Shown: positions 22,576 through 34,898, counted from the stretch's first letter. The stretch is 64,000 nt of DNA from Ochotona curzoniae (GCF_017591425.1 NW_024464918.1:26440001-26504000); one strand, 5' to 3'. Made by a program: numbers and translations. The notes: generated by a model not told the origin, from the letters alone.

Positions 22576-23564
22576 TATTTTAACTCCAAGATATCTTATT
22601 CCTGGGTTTCAACAAAATCCCAGAGGGTGAATTCGGTGCAAGTTAATCTTCCAGGCATGGACGGGGGAACACCCCAACCATTTGAGCCACAGGACTCTAA
22701 CACACACAACCCCTGACTCCAGGGCCTCTCTCCCAGATAGCGAGGACTCCAGCCACATCCTGGCGCATCTCCAACTGCAGACCCCAGGGACTCACTGCAG
22801 CTGGAGAAAGCAGCATGACGAGGCAACTCTGCAAGAAACTGTTGGAAAGAATTTGTTGTGGGATTAGGGCCCCTGTTAGAATCAAAGCTAGAGTTCAGGG
22901 AATTGTGGTTTGGCTGGGGCAGGAAGCGGCATGCCCTTCCCCTCTGCTGAAATCATCTGCAGAGCAGACACTGTGGTATTTGAACTCAAGGTCCTTGCAC
23001 ATTGCACTAAGCCAGAAAACAGACACAACCCACAGCAGCAGATGGTCAAATTCATTAACTCCTTGGTGGCTGCAGGCCTCCAACATTTGCTCACACAGGA
23101 TTGTGCATCTTGGTGGATGGAGTCCAGGTAAGTCTGAGTAGCAGTGCCAATGTCTGGATCCCCCACCAGTGGCTATGGCTGGGGGTATTCATGCCAGCCC
23201 AGGTTTCCTGCTACAGATCCTAGCTCCCCATCCGCCCTGCGAGGTAGGGGAATGTCTTGGGCTTGCAGGCAGCCAGAGTGCCAACTGGCACGGGGTTTAA
23301 CCTGCTGGCCTCCCAGCGGTGAGCACTCAGGTCTTGGGGATATGGAATTACTGCCTAGGAACATCCTTGGATAAGGCCATTGTATATGTAGATGAGAAAT
23401 GCATCCTGAGGGAGTATCAACAACAAGGCCACTGTACTTGCAGGTAAGCAAGGGGACTGAGACCTAGTGGTTTGGAGGGGAGAAACGAGATCTTTATGGG
23501 TCAGACTGATGCACCAGCCCATATGGTGAGAATTGAGTTATTAGGCTACCGCACTGAGCTGTCT
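22576..23564. other. Intergenic, mostly unrecognised
   Basis: The last 100 bp (about 23461-23562) may be the head end of a reverse SINE ('attaggctaccgcactgagc'). No exon is seen. Confidence 0.4.
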
Positions 23565-23858
23565 GCTAGTGTTGTGATGCAGAGTTAAACTGCTGCTGGG
23601 GCCTCCAGCATTCAACTCCAAATGGAATACCAGATGCTCCACTCTGACCCTGCTCCTTGCTAATGCACCTGGGAAGGCAGTAGAAAACAGACTAAGTGCT
23701 TGGACTATTGCACCCATGTGGGAAACCCAGAAGAAGCTCCAGGCTCCTGGCTTCATCCTGCCCAGTTTCAGCCATTGCAGCCATTTGAGAATGGACCAGA
23801 GGATGGAAGATCTCTATGTCTCTCTGTAATTCTGCTTTTATATAAATAAATCATTTTT
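23565..23858 (+). mobile_element. Diverged CSINE
   Basis: 'gcacctgggaaggcagtaga', 'gaagctccaggctcctggct' and a tail 'tataaataaatca'. Confidence 0.75.
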
Positions 23859-24112
23859 AAGCTCTTCCATCTGCTTGTTTACTCCTCAAATGGCCACAAT
23901 GGCCAGAACTAAACCAATCCAAAGCCAGGAGCCCCTCTGAGTCTCCTACACAAATGCAGGGTCTCAAGGCTTTGGGCCATCCTCCACTGCTTTTCCAGGT
24001 CACAGACAGGGAGCTGTAAGGGGAGTGGAGCAGCTCGGACATGAACCAATGCCCTTATGGAATGCTGACACAGGCAGATAATTAACCAGTTGAATCGTTG
24101 TGCCAGCCTCCA
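23859..24112 (-). mobile_element. CSINE, tail-to-tail with its left neighbour
   Basis: 'aatccaaagccaggagcccc' and 'ctcaaggctttgggccatcc', ending 'gttgtgccagcctcc'. With the preceding plus copy it makes an inverted pair. Confidence 0.78.
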
Positions 24113-25062
24113 CTTAAACAAGTTTTTACAGAGGGAAGGAACAGGAGTTAGGCCCAAGAGCTGAGGCAGAGTGTGAAATACTGTTATTTCTTGCAGTTAT
24201 TTTCAGAGAATGTTTCTGAAAGCTCATTTTGCAGCTGTACTCAGAGACGCAAGGAAAGCTGAGGACAGCAGTTGGAGTGTGACTCTGGCTCATGTGTGAA
24301 GGTGCACACTCAGGCAGGAAGGGCCCTCCAGCTGCTCCCCTTTCTGAATCCTGGACATCCCCCCACGCCTAGCTCCAGACACCAGCAAACTGCTTCTCAG
24401 GGAACCACATCTCCTGAACTTATCACAAGCAAAAAGAGCTTCCTCTGAGCAACTCCTGCTGGAAGCTGACAATGCAGAGACACCAAACAGACCCCTGCTG
24501 TCCATGGACTGGAGCTCCATGGCTGTCATGCTTGGCATGGGTCTCCCTGGACAACCATCACCAGCAGACGGTCCTTGTGTACTTGGCCTCGGTCAGCATG
24601 GCATCCCGCCCTGACTGTGACATTCCAGGTGTGCAGGTGAGAGCCTCAGTGCAAAAGGGTGTAAGTTAGAAGCACATGTGTGGAGTACCCATGACAGAGG
24701 GCAATGACTAAAGGGAGTTTTGATATCATCACACCTACTGCAAAGTGCACTTCTTGGCACTCCTTGGCATGGACTGAAGAGTACAACACCCTGGAGGCAT
24801 GAGGGTCTGCAGTGTGGCTTTTCACCTTCCAAATGGCATGGCAATGACCTCAGTTCCATTTCTATGAGGAACTACTTTGTAGCTGAGTTGCAGCAGGGCA
24901 AGTGGTGTTAGCTGCTGGAGGCACATAAAACAATGCAACACGCTCTGGTCTTTGTGCCTCTCCTGGCCAGGCCCTTGCTAGACAGCATTTGTTTCTGAAC
25001 TCCATTCTGCACAGGCACTAAACTAAGGTCTTGCCATGAGACATGAATTTCACTGTACATTC
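24113..25062. other. Intergenic, no feature recognised
   Basis: No repeat family or exon could be named here. Confidence 0.45.
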
Positions 25063-25500
25063 AAAAAAGTTTTTTTTTTTTTTTAAGAGAGACAGCAGTA
25101 TTTGATCCATTGGTTCACACTCCAAATGCCTGCAGTGAACATGGCTGAACCAGGACTGAACCAGGAGCTAGGAACACCATGTGGGTCCTTCCCGTGATGA
25201 GGGCTGTGGCAGACCTGGGCCAGGGGCTCAGAGCACCATCTAGGTTCCTCCCATAACTAGGACCGGACCAGACCTGGGCCAGAAGCTGGGAACACCTTCT
25301 GGGTCCCTCCCGTGATGAGAGCTGTGCCAGGCCTGAGCCAGGAACTCAGAACACCATCTGGGTCTCTGCCCTGGCTGGCAGGGCTCCAAGTGCTTGAACC
25401 AACACCCCTTTCTCCCCAGGAAGCTGATGAGCTGTAACTCAAACCAGGCACTCTGACAAGGGATGTGGTATGCCGAGCGGTCACTCAACTTGCTGCACCC
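25063..25500 (-). mobile_element. CSINE carrying an internal tandem array
   Basis: Starts with a T run and 'aagagagacagcagtatttg', and ends near 'cactcaacttgctgcaccca'. The middle (25145-25375) is expanded into a tandem repeat. Confidence 0.65.
25145..25375. repeat. Roughly 60-bp tandem repeat, about four units, inside a SINE
   Basis: Each unit has versions of 'gacctgggccagaagctggg', 'aacaccatctgggtc' and 'ctcccgtgatgag'. These are the SINE 'gccaggagct..ggtctccc' segment repeated. Confidence 0.75.
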
Positions 25501-27516
25501 AACACTTACCCCAAGACAGCACCTTTCTCTCCATTCCCCACAGGAGGAGACAGATTCCCACAGGAAGAGACAGGAGAAGCAGCAGCAGACTTTCTTCAGG
25601 TCACACGGGAAGTGGCCGAGATCACCAAACCCACATCCATCTGACACTCAAGGCTCTCTATGAGAAGGTGAGCAAGAGGAGTCACAGACGGTGTCGTCAT
25701 TCATCTTCTGTTGCTATTGTGAAATAGCTGACGTATTTATACAGGTTTATACAGCTCACATTTTGGAGGTTTAATGTTCCAACAACAAAACACCTGCTCC
25801 CGTGAGGGTGGCCCTGGCAGTGTCACATCACTACGGAAGCTCCTTTTGTATGCAGGTGAGGTCACATGACAAGCAGCAGACAGCGGACAATGCAGCCTTC
25901 CCACTGACCCCACCCCTTGGAGATCCCACCACTTCTACGGCACCACGGAGAGGAGCGAGTCTCCAGCAGACAATTCCCTGAGCACACACTCAACCCATAG
26001 CCGATGACTTCAAGACGAGAGATGCTTGGGCTAGCACGGCAGGGAGATACCAACATCCCACAGCAGAGTGCCAGTTGGCTCAGCGGTTCCATTTCCTTGT
26101 AGCCCTGGAGGTCCACGGGCATGGTGCCAGCATCTGCTTGGTTCTGGGGTCCCCTAAGATGGCATTGTGGGTGTGGGATGGAGAAGATCATGCCAGCAGA
26201 CGGGAAGCTGGAGAACTGGGCTAGGCAAACTTGGACTTTAGCACCCTGGGAAGAATTGTTGTGTGGTCATTGTGCCATCTCATGCATGATGGGGGAGAAT
26301 GAGGCTCAGGTGAATCAGATGGGGTTTCAGTGGTGTGGCACCTAAACAAGGAGACTGCCAGCCAGCAGAGTCGCTAAGCTCCCGCCTAGCCCATATCAAC
26401 CTCACCACAGTGAGAACCAAGCTAACAACAACAAACCCTCGGAGGACACACCGAAGCTAAACCATGCACATACCTGTCATAAAGTGTAATTTAGAAACCA
26501 GGGCCAACGAGAGAGTTGCAGCATCACTGAGAACAAAATAAAATGATTACAATACACTAGTTTTTTGCTTTGTTTTCTTATAAAAAAATCTATTAATAAA
26601 AATATCTTTCTGCAAAACAGGTTGTAAAATATAAGTAGTGAACTCAAAGTCCTGCCCCCAGGTAGCAGGAGGGGTGGAGCTCCTGGAGAACCGGCAGTAG
26701 TGCCTGGCACGAGGGCGGCTCTGGCAACCAGCCTGTGGTGGGCAGGGTCAGCGCTGGCATCAACTCCTTTCTTCAGAGATTTGTCCTTTTAGGGAAAAAA
26801 ATCACATGCTCTAATGTTGGCCATAAACAGATCCTGCTCCCCAGAAATCACACTCCGTGGTGAGCAATAAGCTGTTTAATGCACTCCACGCCCCAAACAA
26901 TGGGTGCGTCAGTAGCCAGCAGTGAGGGTGGAGCAAGCAGCAGGTACACAGGACTTATTTAAAACACAGCAATTTTTTATTTCTGGAATTTCTCACGATT
27001 AAAATACTTTTCTTAGCATGCTTGGCCACCCGCAGTCACATACATGCATAAAAAGTAACTGTACTGTCTATTGGAGGAAGAGGCTCCAGGGCCTTAAACA
27101 CAACCTCAGGGAACCGTAAATTAGCTAAGATGAAATTCCAGGCACTTCAGCACTTCAGGAGCTCCACATAGAAATTAAGTGACGGGTAGGAAACTTTAAT
27201 TATATATCGTCTGCAATGTGGAGTTGGGAACAGAGGCTCATCCCTGCTGGAGTGACTGGGGGGGCAGAATGAAGAGCTGGGGACCAGGTGGAAAAGAGGG
27301 TGCTGAGCAAGATGCTGCTTCCTCCAGGTTCCCCAAACACTCCACACAAATTTGGGTTCTTCAGCAGGTTTCATCCTTCTCCCAATGTGTTTTCTCTGTA
27401 AGTCTGTATTAACAGGCTCAACTTTTCTTTCGCAAGGAATGAATGAGCAGGAGGCATGGTTCATCCTAATTTGGCAGTCACAAGCAACATACTTCTTAAA
27501 AAAAAAAGGGGGGGGG
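25501..27516. other. Intergenic, no gene recognised
   Basis: About 2 kb without a nameable SINE. The part near 25700-25870 ('ttctgttgctattgtgaaat', 'cagctcacattttggaggtt') looks like an old interspersed repeat that I cannot classify. Confidence 0.4.
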
Positions 27517-27693
27517 CTGGAGCTGTGGCCTAGCAGCTAAAGTCCTCGCTTTGAAAGCGCCCCGGGATCCCATATGGGCACCAGTTCTAATCCCGGCAGC
27601 TCCACTTCCCATCCAGCTCGCTGCTTGTGACCTGGTACCTGAGATGCTGGCATTACAGGTAGTTAAGATACACTATGCCATAATACGGCTCCC
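27517..27693 (+). mobile_element. Composite SINE: CSINE head fused to a reverse fragment
   Basis: 27517-27635 is a good plus-oriented head ('gggatcccatatgggcacca'). From about 27640 the sequence reads as the reversed head of another copy. Confidence 0.6.
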
Positions 27694-27721
27694 AAAGAGT
27701 ATCTTTTAAAAATGCACCATT

Positions 27722-28036
27722 AGGGCCTGGTGTGGTAGCCTAGTGGCTAAAGTCATCATCTTGCACATGCTCGGATCCATGCTGGTTCGTATCCCAGATG
27801 CTCTACTTCCCATCCAGCTTCCTGGTTGTAGCCTGGGAAGGCAGTAAAGGATGGCCCAAAGCCTTGGGACCCTGCACTCACGTGGGGGACCTGGGAGAAG
27901 TTCCTGGCTCCTGGCTTCGGATTGGCACAGCTGTGGCCGTTGCAGCCACTTTGGGAGTGAACCAGTGGACAGATGATCTTTTCTCTCCTCCTCTGTGTAT
28001 CTGCCTTTCCAATAAAAAGAAATAAACCTTTGAACA
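27722..28036 (+). mobile_element. CSINE
   Basis: Full-length: 'gggcctggtgtggtagccta', 'gcccaaagccttgggaccct', tail 'ccaataaaaagaaataaacc'. Confidence 0.92.
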
Positions 28037-28082
28037 AGTGTACATATAAAATATACAACATCTTTTTAAAATGTACCATTAA

Positions 28083-28370
28083 GGGGCCAGTGTTGTGGCC
28101 CCAACACCTGCCAATGCGGCATCCACTTCGGATGCAGCTCTCTGCAAATATGCCTGGAAGAACACCGGAAGACAGCCCAAGTACTTGGGTTTCTGCCACC
28201 CACGTGGGAGACCAGGATGGAGTTCTAGGTTCCTGACTTGGGCCTGGCTCCAGCTCCAGTCATGACCCCTATTTGGAGAGTGAAGCAACAGATGGAAGTT
28301 ATCAAGACCTCTGAGCCTCTCTCCCCAAACTCTGTGACTCTGCCTTTCAAATAAATAAAATACTTTTTCA
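28083..28370 (+). mobile_element. Older CSINE
   Basis: 'ggggccagtgttgtggcccc', 'cccaagtacttgggtttctg', tail 'caaataaataaaatac'. Confidence 0.85.
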
Positions 28371-29015
28371 AAACGCGGCATTGACACCGCCCTGTGACAG
28401 TTATTGTGCCAAGCAGGTCTGCAGAGCCTGGAAGAGGTCAAGTTCAGCTCACTCTGCACCCCTTGGTGGCCTCACCCGGATACTCCCGTCTCAGACTTCC
28501 TCTTGCTCCACCTGCATCACCCCCATGGGAACGTCTCAGCCTGGGATTCTGACCATTCCTCCTCAAGCCCTTCTCACCCTCTCCAAACCTATCTCCTCTC
28601 CTCCAAGCCCGTTCTCCTGTCCACGGGGGTGAGAGAGTTCACCCCAGCCCCTCCCACCTGATTCTCAGGACTGGAGAGAGAGAGAAGCAGTTTCCCCGTC
28701 AAAAAGCGCTAAGGAACTCCTCTGTTAGGCTGCGGTCCACCTCCAGCTCAGGGGGAGGGTTAGGAGAAGGGACCCTGGATTAGAGGGTTTTCCACTGAGG
28801 CTGAGCAACTGCAGCAGGAAAAGGGGTCCAGGTAGCTCATGGGGTTGAAGGCTCAAAATGCAAGACTGGATGGGCTCTGCTGAGGGTGCCCTGAGCTGCA
28901 GTGCCACACAGCAGTCGGCATCATGGTGGGAACACCCGCCAAGAGTGAGTGGTCACATGGATGACAGAGAAAGTCAGGGGGCCAGGCTCACTCCTTTTAT
29001 ATGAATCCAAGCTTG
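28371..29015. other. Intergenic, no feature recognised
   Basis: C/T-rich sequence around 28440-28640, no exon or repeat family identified. Confidence 0.45.
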
Positions 29016-29291
29016 GGCCCGGCACTGTGGTGTATCTGGTTAAGCTGCCACCTGCAGTGCCAGCATCCCATTTCGTCACTGGTTTGAGTCTCAGCTGCAC
29101 CGCTTCCAATCCAGCTCCCTGTTAGTGCACCTGGAAAAGCAGCAGGTGCAGTAGGCTCAAATGCCTGTGGTCCTGCATGCACATGGAAGAACCGGAAGGA
29201 GCTCCTGGCTCCTGTCTTCAGTCTGGCCCAGGTTTGGCCACTGAGGTAATTTGGGGAGTAAACCAGGGGATAGAATATCTATCTATCTATC

Positions 29292-29351
<60 letters not shown>

Positions 29352-29395
29352 CTCTCTCTCTATAACTCGGCCTTTCAAACAAAACAAAACAAAGC
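29016..29395 (+). mobile_element. Older CSINE with expanded (ATCT)n
   Basis: 'gggcccggcactgtggtgta' head and 'aaacaaaacaaaac' tail. The CT-rich stretch between them has become a long ATCT array. Confidence 0.85.
29275..29362. repeat. (ATCT)n microsatellite
   Basis: About 18-19 ATCT units with one early interruption, followed by (CT)n. Confidence 0.95.
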
Positions 29396-29501
29396 TCTTA
29401 AAAAAATGCCTGGACTCATAAGAGCTACCATTCCCTTCCATGGGCAGCAGTCCCCATGACCTAACCACCTTACAACTACCTCTTAAACATTCTACCTTCT
29501 C

Positions 29502-29880
29502 TGGGCCCGGCGGCGTGGTCTAGTGGCTAGAGTTCTCACCTTGTACACGCCTGGATCCCAAATAGGTGCCGGTTCTAATCCCGGCAGCTTCACTTCCCAT
29601 CCAGCTCCCTGCTTGTGGCCTGAGAAAACAGTTGAGGACGGCCCAAGGCCTTGGGACCCTGCACCCGCATGATAGACTCAGAAGAGGTTCCTGGTTCCCA
29701 GCTTCGGATCAGCGCAGCAGCGGCCGTTGTGCTCACTTGGGGAGTGAACCATCAGACGGAATATCTTTCTCTCTGTCTCTCCTCCTCTCTGTATATCTGA
29801 CTTTGCAATAGAAAAGAGAGGAGGAAGGAAGGAAGGAAGGAAGGAAGGAAGGAAGGAAGGAAGGAAGGAAGGAAGGAAAG
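29502..29880 (+). mobile_element. CSINE with (GGAA)n tail
   Basis: Head 'tgggcccggcggcgtggtct', full core, then 'gactttgcaatagaaaagag' passing into a GGAA array. Confidence 0.9.
29820..29880. repeat. (GGAA)n microsatellite at a SINE tail
   Basis: About 14 near-perfect GGAA units followed by a purine-only stretch. Confidence 0.95.
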
Positions 29881-30121
29881 GAGAGAGAAAGGGAGAGAAA
29901 TAAATTAGTCACCCTCTCACAGGGGCCAGCAATGTAACTTGTAGTAACTCATAGCACTGGTTGCAAAATGGAAATGTGAGGAATCTCAAGAAGGCAACAC
30001 GTGGCATGAAGCCAGACACAGAGCCATTCTGAGTGTGGCGGCCTATCCAGCCCTGAAGGGAGCCCTACTGTTACACTTCCAAGTTGCCACAAAAAGAAAA
30101 AAAAAAAAAAGATACGAGCTT

Positions 30122-30418
30122 TGGGGCACAGATGCAGCCTAGTGGTGACGATGGCTGTATCTCACTGGGCGTTTGCTACCCAGATTCAGCACCTGGCTCC
30201 AGTCTCCTGCTGAAGCAGATCCTGTGAGGCTGCAGTGATGGCTCAAGAAACTGGACTGCTGCCACCCACGGGGGAGCCCCAGTTTGAGTTCCCTAGTTCC
30301 CAGCTTCAGCCCAGTGTTGGTCGTTGGTAGCAACTGGGGAGTGAACCAATGGACAGGAAAGCTCTCTGTCTCTCTCCCTCTCAAATAAATAAATTATATG
30401 GATGTTTAAACAGTTAAA
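30122..30418 (+). mobile_element. Diverged CSINE
   Basis: 'gcagcctagtggtgacgatg', 'gggagtgaaccaatggacag', tail 'caaataaataaatt'. Confidence 0.75.
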
Positions 30419-30619
30419 AAAAGGGTGTGATCTTAGTCAGTTGGACAATATGCACTTGCCTTTAAGTATTTTGTTTTCTAGCTCTCAGCATAGCTTAACA
30501 AGTTCATTTAGCAATGAGCAATGTTTGTCATGACAGTTCATTCTGGCTTCAGCCCCGTTCAGGGTCAGCTGTAACAATCATTTGAGGAGAGAACCAGGGG
30601 ATGGAAGATCTCTCTTTCT

Positions 30620-32158
30620 GCCACTGTTCTTGCCAGAACAGATGATGGACAAAGCAATCCTGGGCCAAGGACCCACTGGTGTGCGCAGGAATTGCCATTG
30701 GAAGGAGACTCAATGGAGGAGCTTGGGATGCATGCCCTGCAGGTGAGCGCAAGAAGCAAGGCAAGGAGCAGCCCAGACCATGTCGGCTCTCAGGACCTGC
30801 CAGCACATGTGAGAATCAGATCTGGGGACAGAGCAGTCTGCGCCAGTTCATAGCACCCACTGGCAGATTGGAGAACCAGGGTGTGGGCAGGAGGAGCCAG
30901 ATCGGACCACAACACCAGTCAGTTCACATTAGGGCAGGGGGCAAAAATCAGGCTGGGCTGGGATAGGCTGCAACTCCCACCAGCAGGAGCCGGAACAGGG
31001 AGCAGACTAGACCAGGCCAGGCTGTGCAATAAGACTATGGATGCTGAGGTGAGGCAAGTCATGCCAGCCTGGACCCAGTGGGGACTAGGTTCATGAGTCT
31101 CAAGGACAGGGGATCTGACAGGGCTCAGATAGCTTGGCTCAGATCCTGGGGCCCACCTGTGTGGTGGCGCCTGGGTTCGTGAGCCCTGGCAGGGGAATCT
31201 GGTAGGACTCAGGTCACCTAGCCCTGGTCCTAGGACCTGCCTTTTGAAGTGGGTATTGGGTTCATGAGCCCCAGGGGTGGGGGATCTGGAGTGGTTCGGG
31301 TTGTTTGGCTCGGGTCCTTGAATCCACCTGCAAGAGGAGTACTGGGTTCGTAACCTGGTGGGGCTTTGGCCACCTGGTCCAGGTACTGGGGCCCGTCTAC
31401 TAGGTGGGCGTGGGGTTCATGGGGTAGGGAATCTGGCTGGGCTTGAGTCTCCTGCTTAGGTCCTGGAGCCTGCTGCAAGGGGGCTGCTGGAGTCATGAGC
31501 ATCTGGGTGGCAGATCTGGTGGAGCTTAGGTCACCCAGCTCAGGTCCTTGGGTCCACCAGCAAGGGAGGTGCCAGGTTCATGAGCCCCAGGGTTGGGGAA
31601 TCTGGCAAGGTTTGGGACGACTGGCCCAGGTCCTTGGGCTCATCTGCAAGAGCATTTCCAACTTAGTGAAAAAGGCGGAGCAGAGGACACAGATCCAGCT
31701 GTAAAAGGAGGATATGGCAGCTCCTTTGGCGCCATAGCAGAAGGAGAACAGAACAAACTGGACAACTACCCCAGTCAAACAAAGACAGAAAAACATCTCA
31801 GTGAACGGAAACTGGAGGATTACTATGTCAGCCACTGGACATTGGGAGGGCGGCTTCTTGCTTGAGTCAGTGATATCGACAACATTTCAGAACTATCGAA
31901 ACCACTTGGGCAGAACCCTCGGAATGTGTACACACGGAGCCCCTGTGTTGATACGAGGTGGCGGTTCCTCATCCCTGGGTGCTGGGATGCATGGAAAGTC
32001 ACGTGTCACTTCCCGCTGGGTCTCTCCCCTTCCTCCAGGAACAACAAGAAGAAATAGCCAATTCAGAAACAGTAAGTTCAAACAATTTTCCTTAAACCTT
32101 GATCCTTCCCACCCTGATCAACCACGTAATCATTATAAATAAAATTTAGAAAAAAAAA
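30620..32158 (+). mobile_element. VNTR-bearing retroposon, copy 2
   Basis: Order: 5'-truncated start, G-rich tandem block (31090-31650), then 'acatttcagaactatcgaaa' and 'gaaccctcggaatgtg', ending with 'taaataaaatttag' and an A run. The ending and the insertion into a SINE mark a retrotransposed copy. The same 3' blocks occur at 5587-6445 and 34953-35944. Confidence 0.6.
31090..31650. repeat. About 85-95-bp G-rich tandem repeat, six to seven units
   Basis: Units recur with the order 'gggttcatgagccccagg', 'gggaatctgg', 'cttaggtcacc', 'ggtccttgg.cca'. They diverge by substitutions and small indels. Confidence 0.75.
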
Positions 32159-32235
32159 AGATCTCCCTCTTTCTCTCTCTCCCTCTGTACCTCTTCTGCT
32201 GTTATTCTGTCAAATAAATACACAAGTCTTTTTCT

Positions 32236-32899
32236 GAAAACACCTAAAACAGCCCACTGAGTCCTCCCTCTCTATTGCCCCTCCCACTCTGTGGCTGAAT
32301 GGACTTTGAGAGCCTGGGATCCAGTGAAGGCAGAGCCCCCGGCAGAAATCTGGCCCCTGAGTCGCTGCAAGGAGCAAGCCCCCTCAACTGGCACTGCACT
32401 GCGACAGGAAGCAGAACGAAGGGGTCCAATCCTCGACATCTCAGGCTTGTGAGCTACTCCTGACCAGCACGCAGGCACCTCGCTGGAAGACAGCCAGCTG
32501 GGCCCCTGCAGTCAGCATCCGCACAGGGCTGCCAGCTGCCTCCCCGAGGCTGCGGGCTGGGCTCGGCACCAACAACACAAAGGTCAACCTTGGGAAGCGC
32601 CCAGTGTACATCACGGGCAGTCCTCTCACCAGCCCCTTGAGCGTGCCCTGCAGTGCCCGGGGACGAGGAGAGGCTGACAGTCCCGGAAGGGATCCTGCCG
32701 CCTGCCCATCAGGATTGGAAGATGCCCTTTCGAAAAACGTTTGGCTAGAATACAAATAAACCTTAGGCTCTGAAGCCTTCCTGGGCAGTCTATCCACAAT
32801 GGTGTCGGTCAGCTCTGTGTCAATCTAATGAAACATCTAGAACAGCTAACTTAGTAATAGAAGAAGTTTTTTCTTTTCATTTTATAAAGATTTATTTAT
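32236..32899. other. Intergenic, no feature recognised
   Basis: GC-moderate unique-looking sequence. Open frames up to 118 codons without recognisable content. Confidence 0.45.
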
Positions 32900-33245
32900 T
32901 GGGGCCTGGCGCAGTAGCCTAGCAGCCAAAATCCTCCCCTTGCACGTGCCAGGCTCCCATATGGGCGCCGGTTCTAATCCTGGTAGCCCCACTTCCCATC
33001 CAGCTCCCTGCTGTGGCCTGGGAAAGCAGTCGAGGATGGCCCAAAGCCTTGGGACCCTGCACCTGCATTGGAGACCTGGAAGAAGCTCCTGGCTCCTGGC
33101 TTCAGATCGGCGCAGCTCCAGCCATTGCAGCCACTTGGGAAGTGAATCAGCGGATGGAAGATCTTCCTCTCTATCTCTCCTCCTCTTCTCTGTATATCTG
33201 ACTTTTTAATAAAAATAAAATAAATCTTTAAAAATAAATAAAAGG
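32900..33245 (+). mobile_element. CSINE inserted in a T/A-rich site
   Basis: 'ggggcctggcgcagtagcct' head, full core and A-rich tail. The motif gtttatttattggg/gatttatttattgggg on both sides suggests the target duplication. Confidence 0.9.
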
Positions 33246-33256
33246 TTTATTTATTG

Positions 33257-33545
33257 GGACTGACACAGTGGTGTAGTGGTATAGTAGGTTAAGCCTTCCC
33301 CTGAGATGCTGGTATTGCACATGGGCACCAGTTTGACGCCCAGCTGCTCTACTTCCAATGCAGCTACCTGCTAATGCACCCGGGAAAGCAGCAAAAGCTG
33401 GCCCAGGTCCAGGACGGAGCTCCCAGCTGCAGGCTTTGTGCTGACTCCGTTGTGACTGTTTCAGAATTTGGGGAGTGGAGCAGCAAAGGAGGTCTCTCTC
33501 TTGGTCACTCTGCCTTTCAAGTAGAAAACAAACAAAACAAACTTC
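33257..33545 (+). mobile_element. Older CSINE
   Basis: 'gggactgacacagtggtgta', 'aatgcacccgggaaagcagc', tail 'ctgcctttcaagtagaaaac'. Confidence 0.8.
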
Positions 33546-34477
33546 CTGTCACTAAGCTTCCGTCTTTTTCTTTCCAAGCCTCTGACCTAGTCAACGTCCA
33601 GGCACTGGTGTGTCTTCATCTCAGAGTTTCTGTGCCAGCTCCCGGTTTCCATGTCCCGGGGCCTTCTCTGAAGAAGACCAACACTCCTAACACTGCAGCC
33701 AGCAGACCGGGCAAGGCCCCGTCCAATGGCTGATCAGCTCCTCAGCTCTCTGCATGACCACCGGACACGGGAGGGGAGGCAGGCAGGGCAGGAATGCAAG
33801 CGACGTGCCCAGGCGTCCCCTCATGTAGGGCTGTAGGGCTTGTTAGGATCCAGGCTGATGGTCTGCTGCTGCCCACCCCTGGATTTATGGCTGAGTAGGT
33901 CAGATAACAGCAAGCTGACATCACACCAGCTGTGTTCAATTTCCCCAGGCCCCTCGAGCACTCCAGGTTTCTCAAAAGAAGAGTAATTATTTGCTGAAGA
34001 AGGGCCTAACTGTGACCCAACCCTGCACCATTAAAGCCAGAGTTGGAACTACTTCATCTGTGGCCTGATCCACTAGGAAAGTCTTCTCTCCTTGTAGGAT
34101 CCTGCCCCCTGAGGTTGGCAGTTTTCAAGGCGCCCAGCAATGGTCCAAATAACGTGCTTAAACATGCACTCATCACCTCTCATATTTAGGGACTACGGGG
34201 CACGACAGCAGGGCCATCCTTTTGTAGAGAACTGTCCGCAGACCCCAGAAGGTGCCTTAGTAGACAGATGCCATTCCTGGCACAAGCATCATGCCCCCTC
34301 CAGGGCATCCAGCTCACCTGCTACTTCCTACTGTCTGGGTCCATTGGAATTACGTCAACAGTGTCACAGCTGATGAGCCTCATAGCTAGGGGACTGGTAA
34401 TTTGGTCAAAAATTCACATACGGGGAGGCGTTAGAAATGGGGTGGGGGTATCGGAGGAGGAAGAAGGAGTGATGGCT

Positions 34478-34516
<39 letters not shown>

Positions 34517-34883
34517 CTCCATGGTCAATGGACAGACCTCACCAGTGAACTTCCTCGTTAACCTACATGAGCTACTTTGATTACAGACTGAGGATTTGTT
34601 AGCAAGTCTCGAAAATACCATTCGCTTATGACATAGGAACTGTCAACTTCAGGCAAAAATGAACACAGCAGAATGGTCCATTCTGTAAGTCTGTTCATGT
34701 TTTTGTACAACACCTTGCATACTGTGGGTTCTCAATACATGGATAGGCAGTTGTCACTGGAAGTATGTTTGAGCTTTTAAAACAAAATATTTTGCTTTTA
34801 TGAGGAAGGGGTGAGAACCTTTCTGACGCCAAGAACCATTTGGAAATGTCTACTATTTATGGGCCATGTAAAATGATCAACTT
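33546..34883. other. Intergenic, with a (GA)n microsatellite
   Basis: Unrecognised apart from a (GA)n tract at 34480-34513 and a possible MIR end near 34700-34745. Confidence 0.45.
34480..34513. repeat. (GA)n microsatellite
   Basis: Seventeen perfect AG units. Confidence 0.97.
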
Positions 34884-34898
34884 AAAAATCAGCCTGCC

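Larger units (their letters stand above)
30540..32235 (+). mobile_element. CSINE split by a 1.5-kb retroposon
   Basis: Left piece 30540-30619 ('agaaccaggggatggaagat'); right piece 32159-32235 (CT-rich, then 'gtcaaataaatac'). The two sides share an imperfect repeat beginning aagatctc at the break. Confidence 0.6.
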
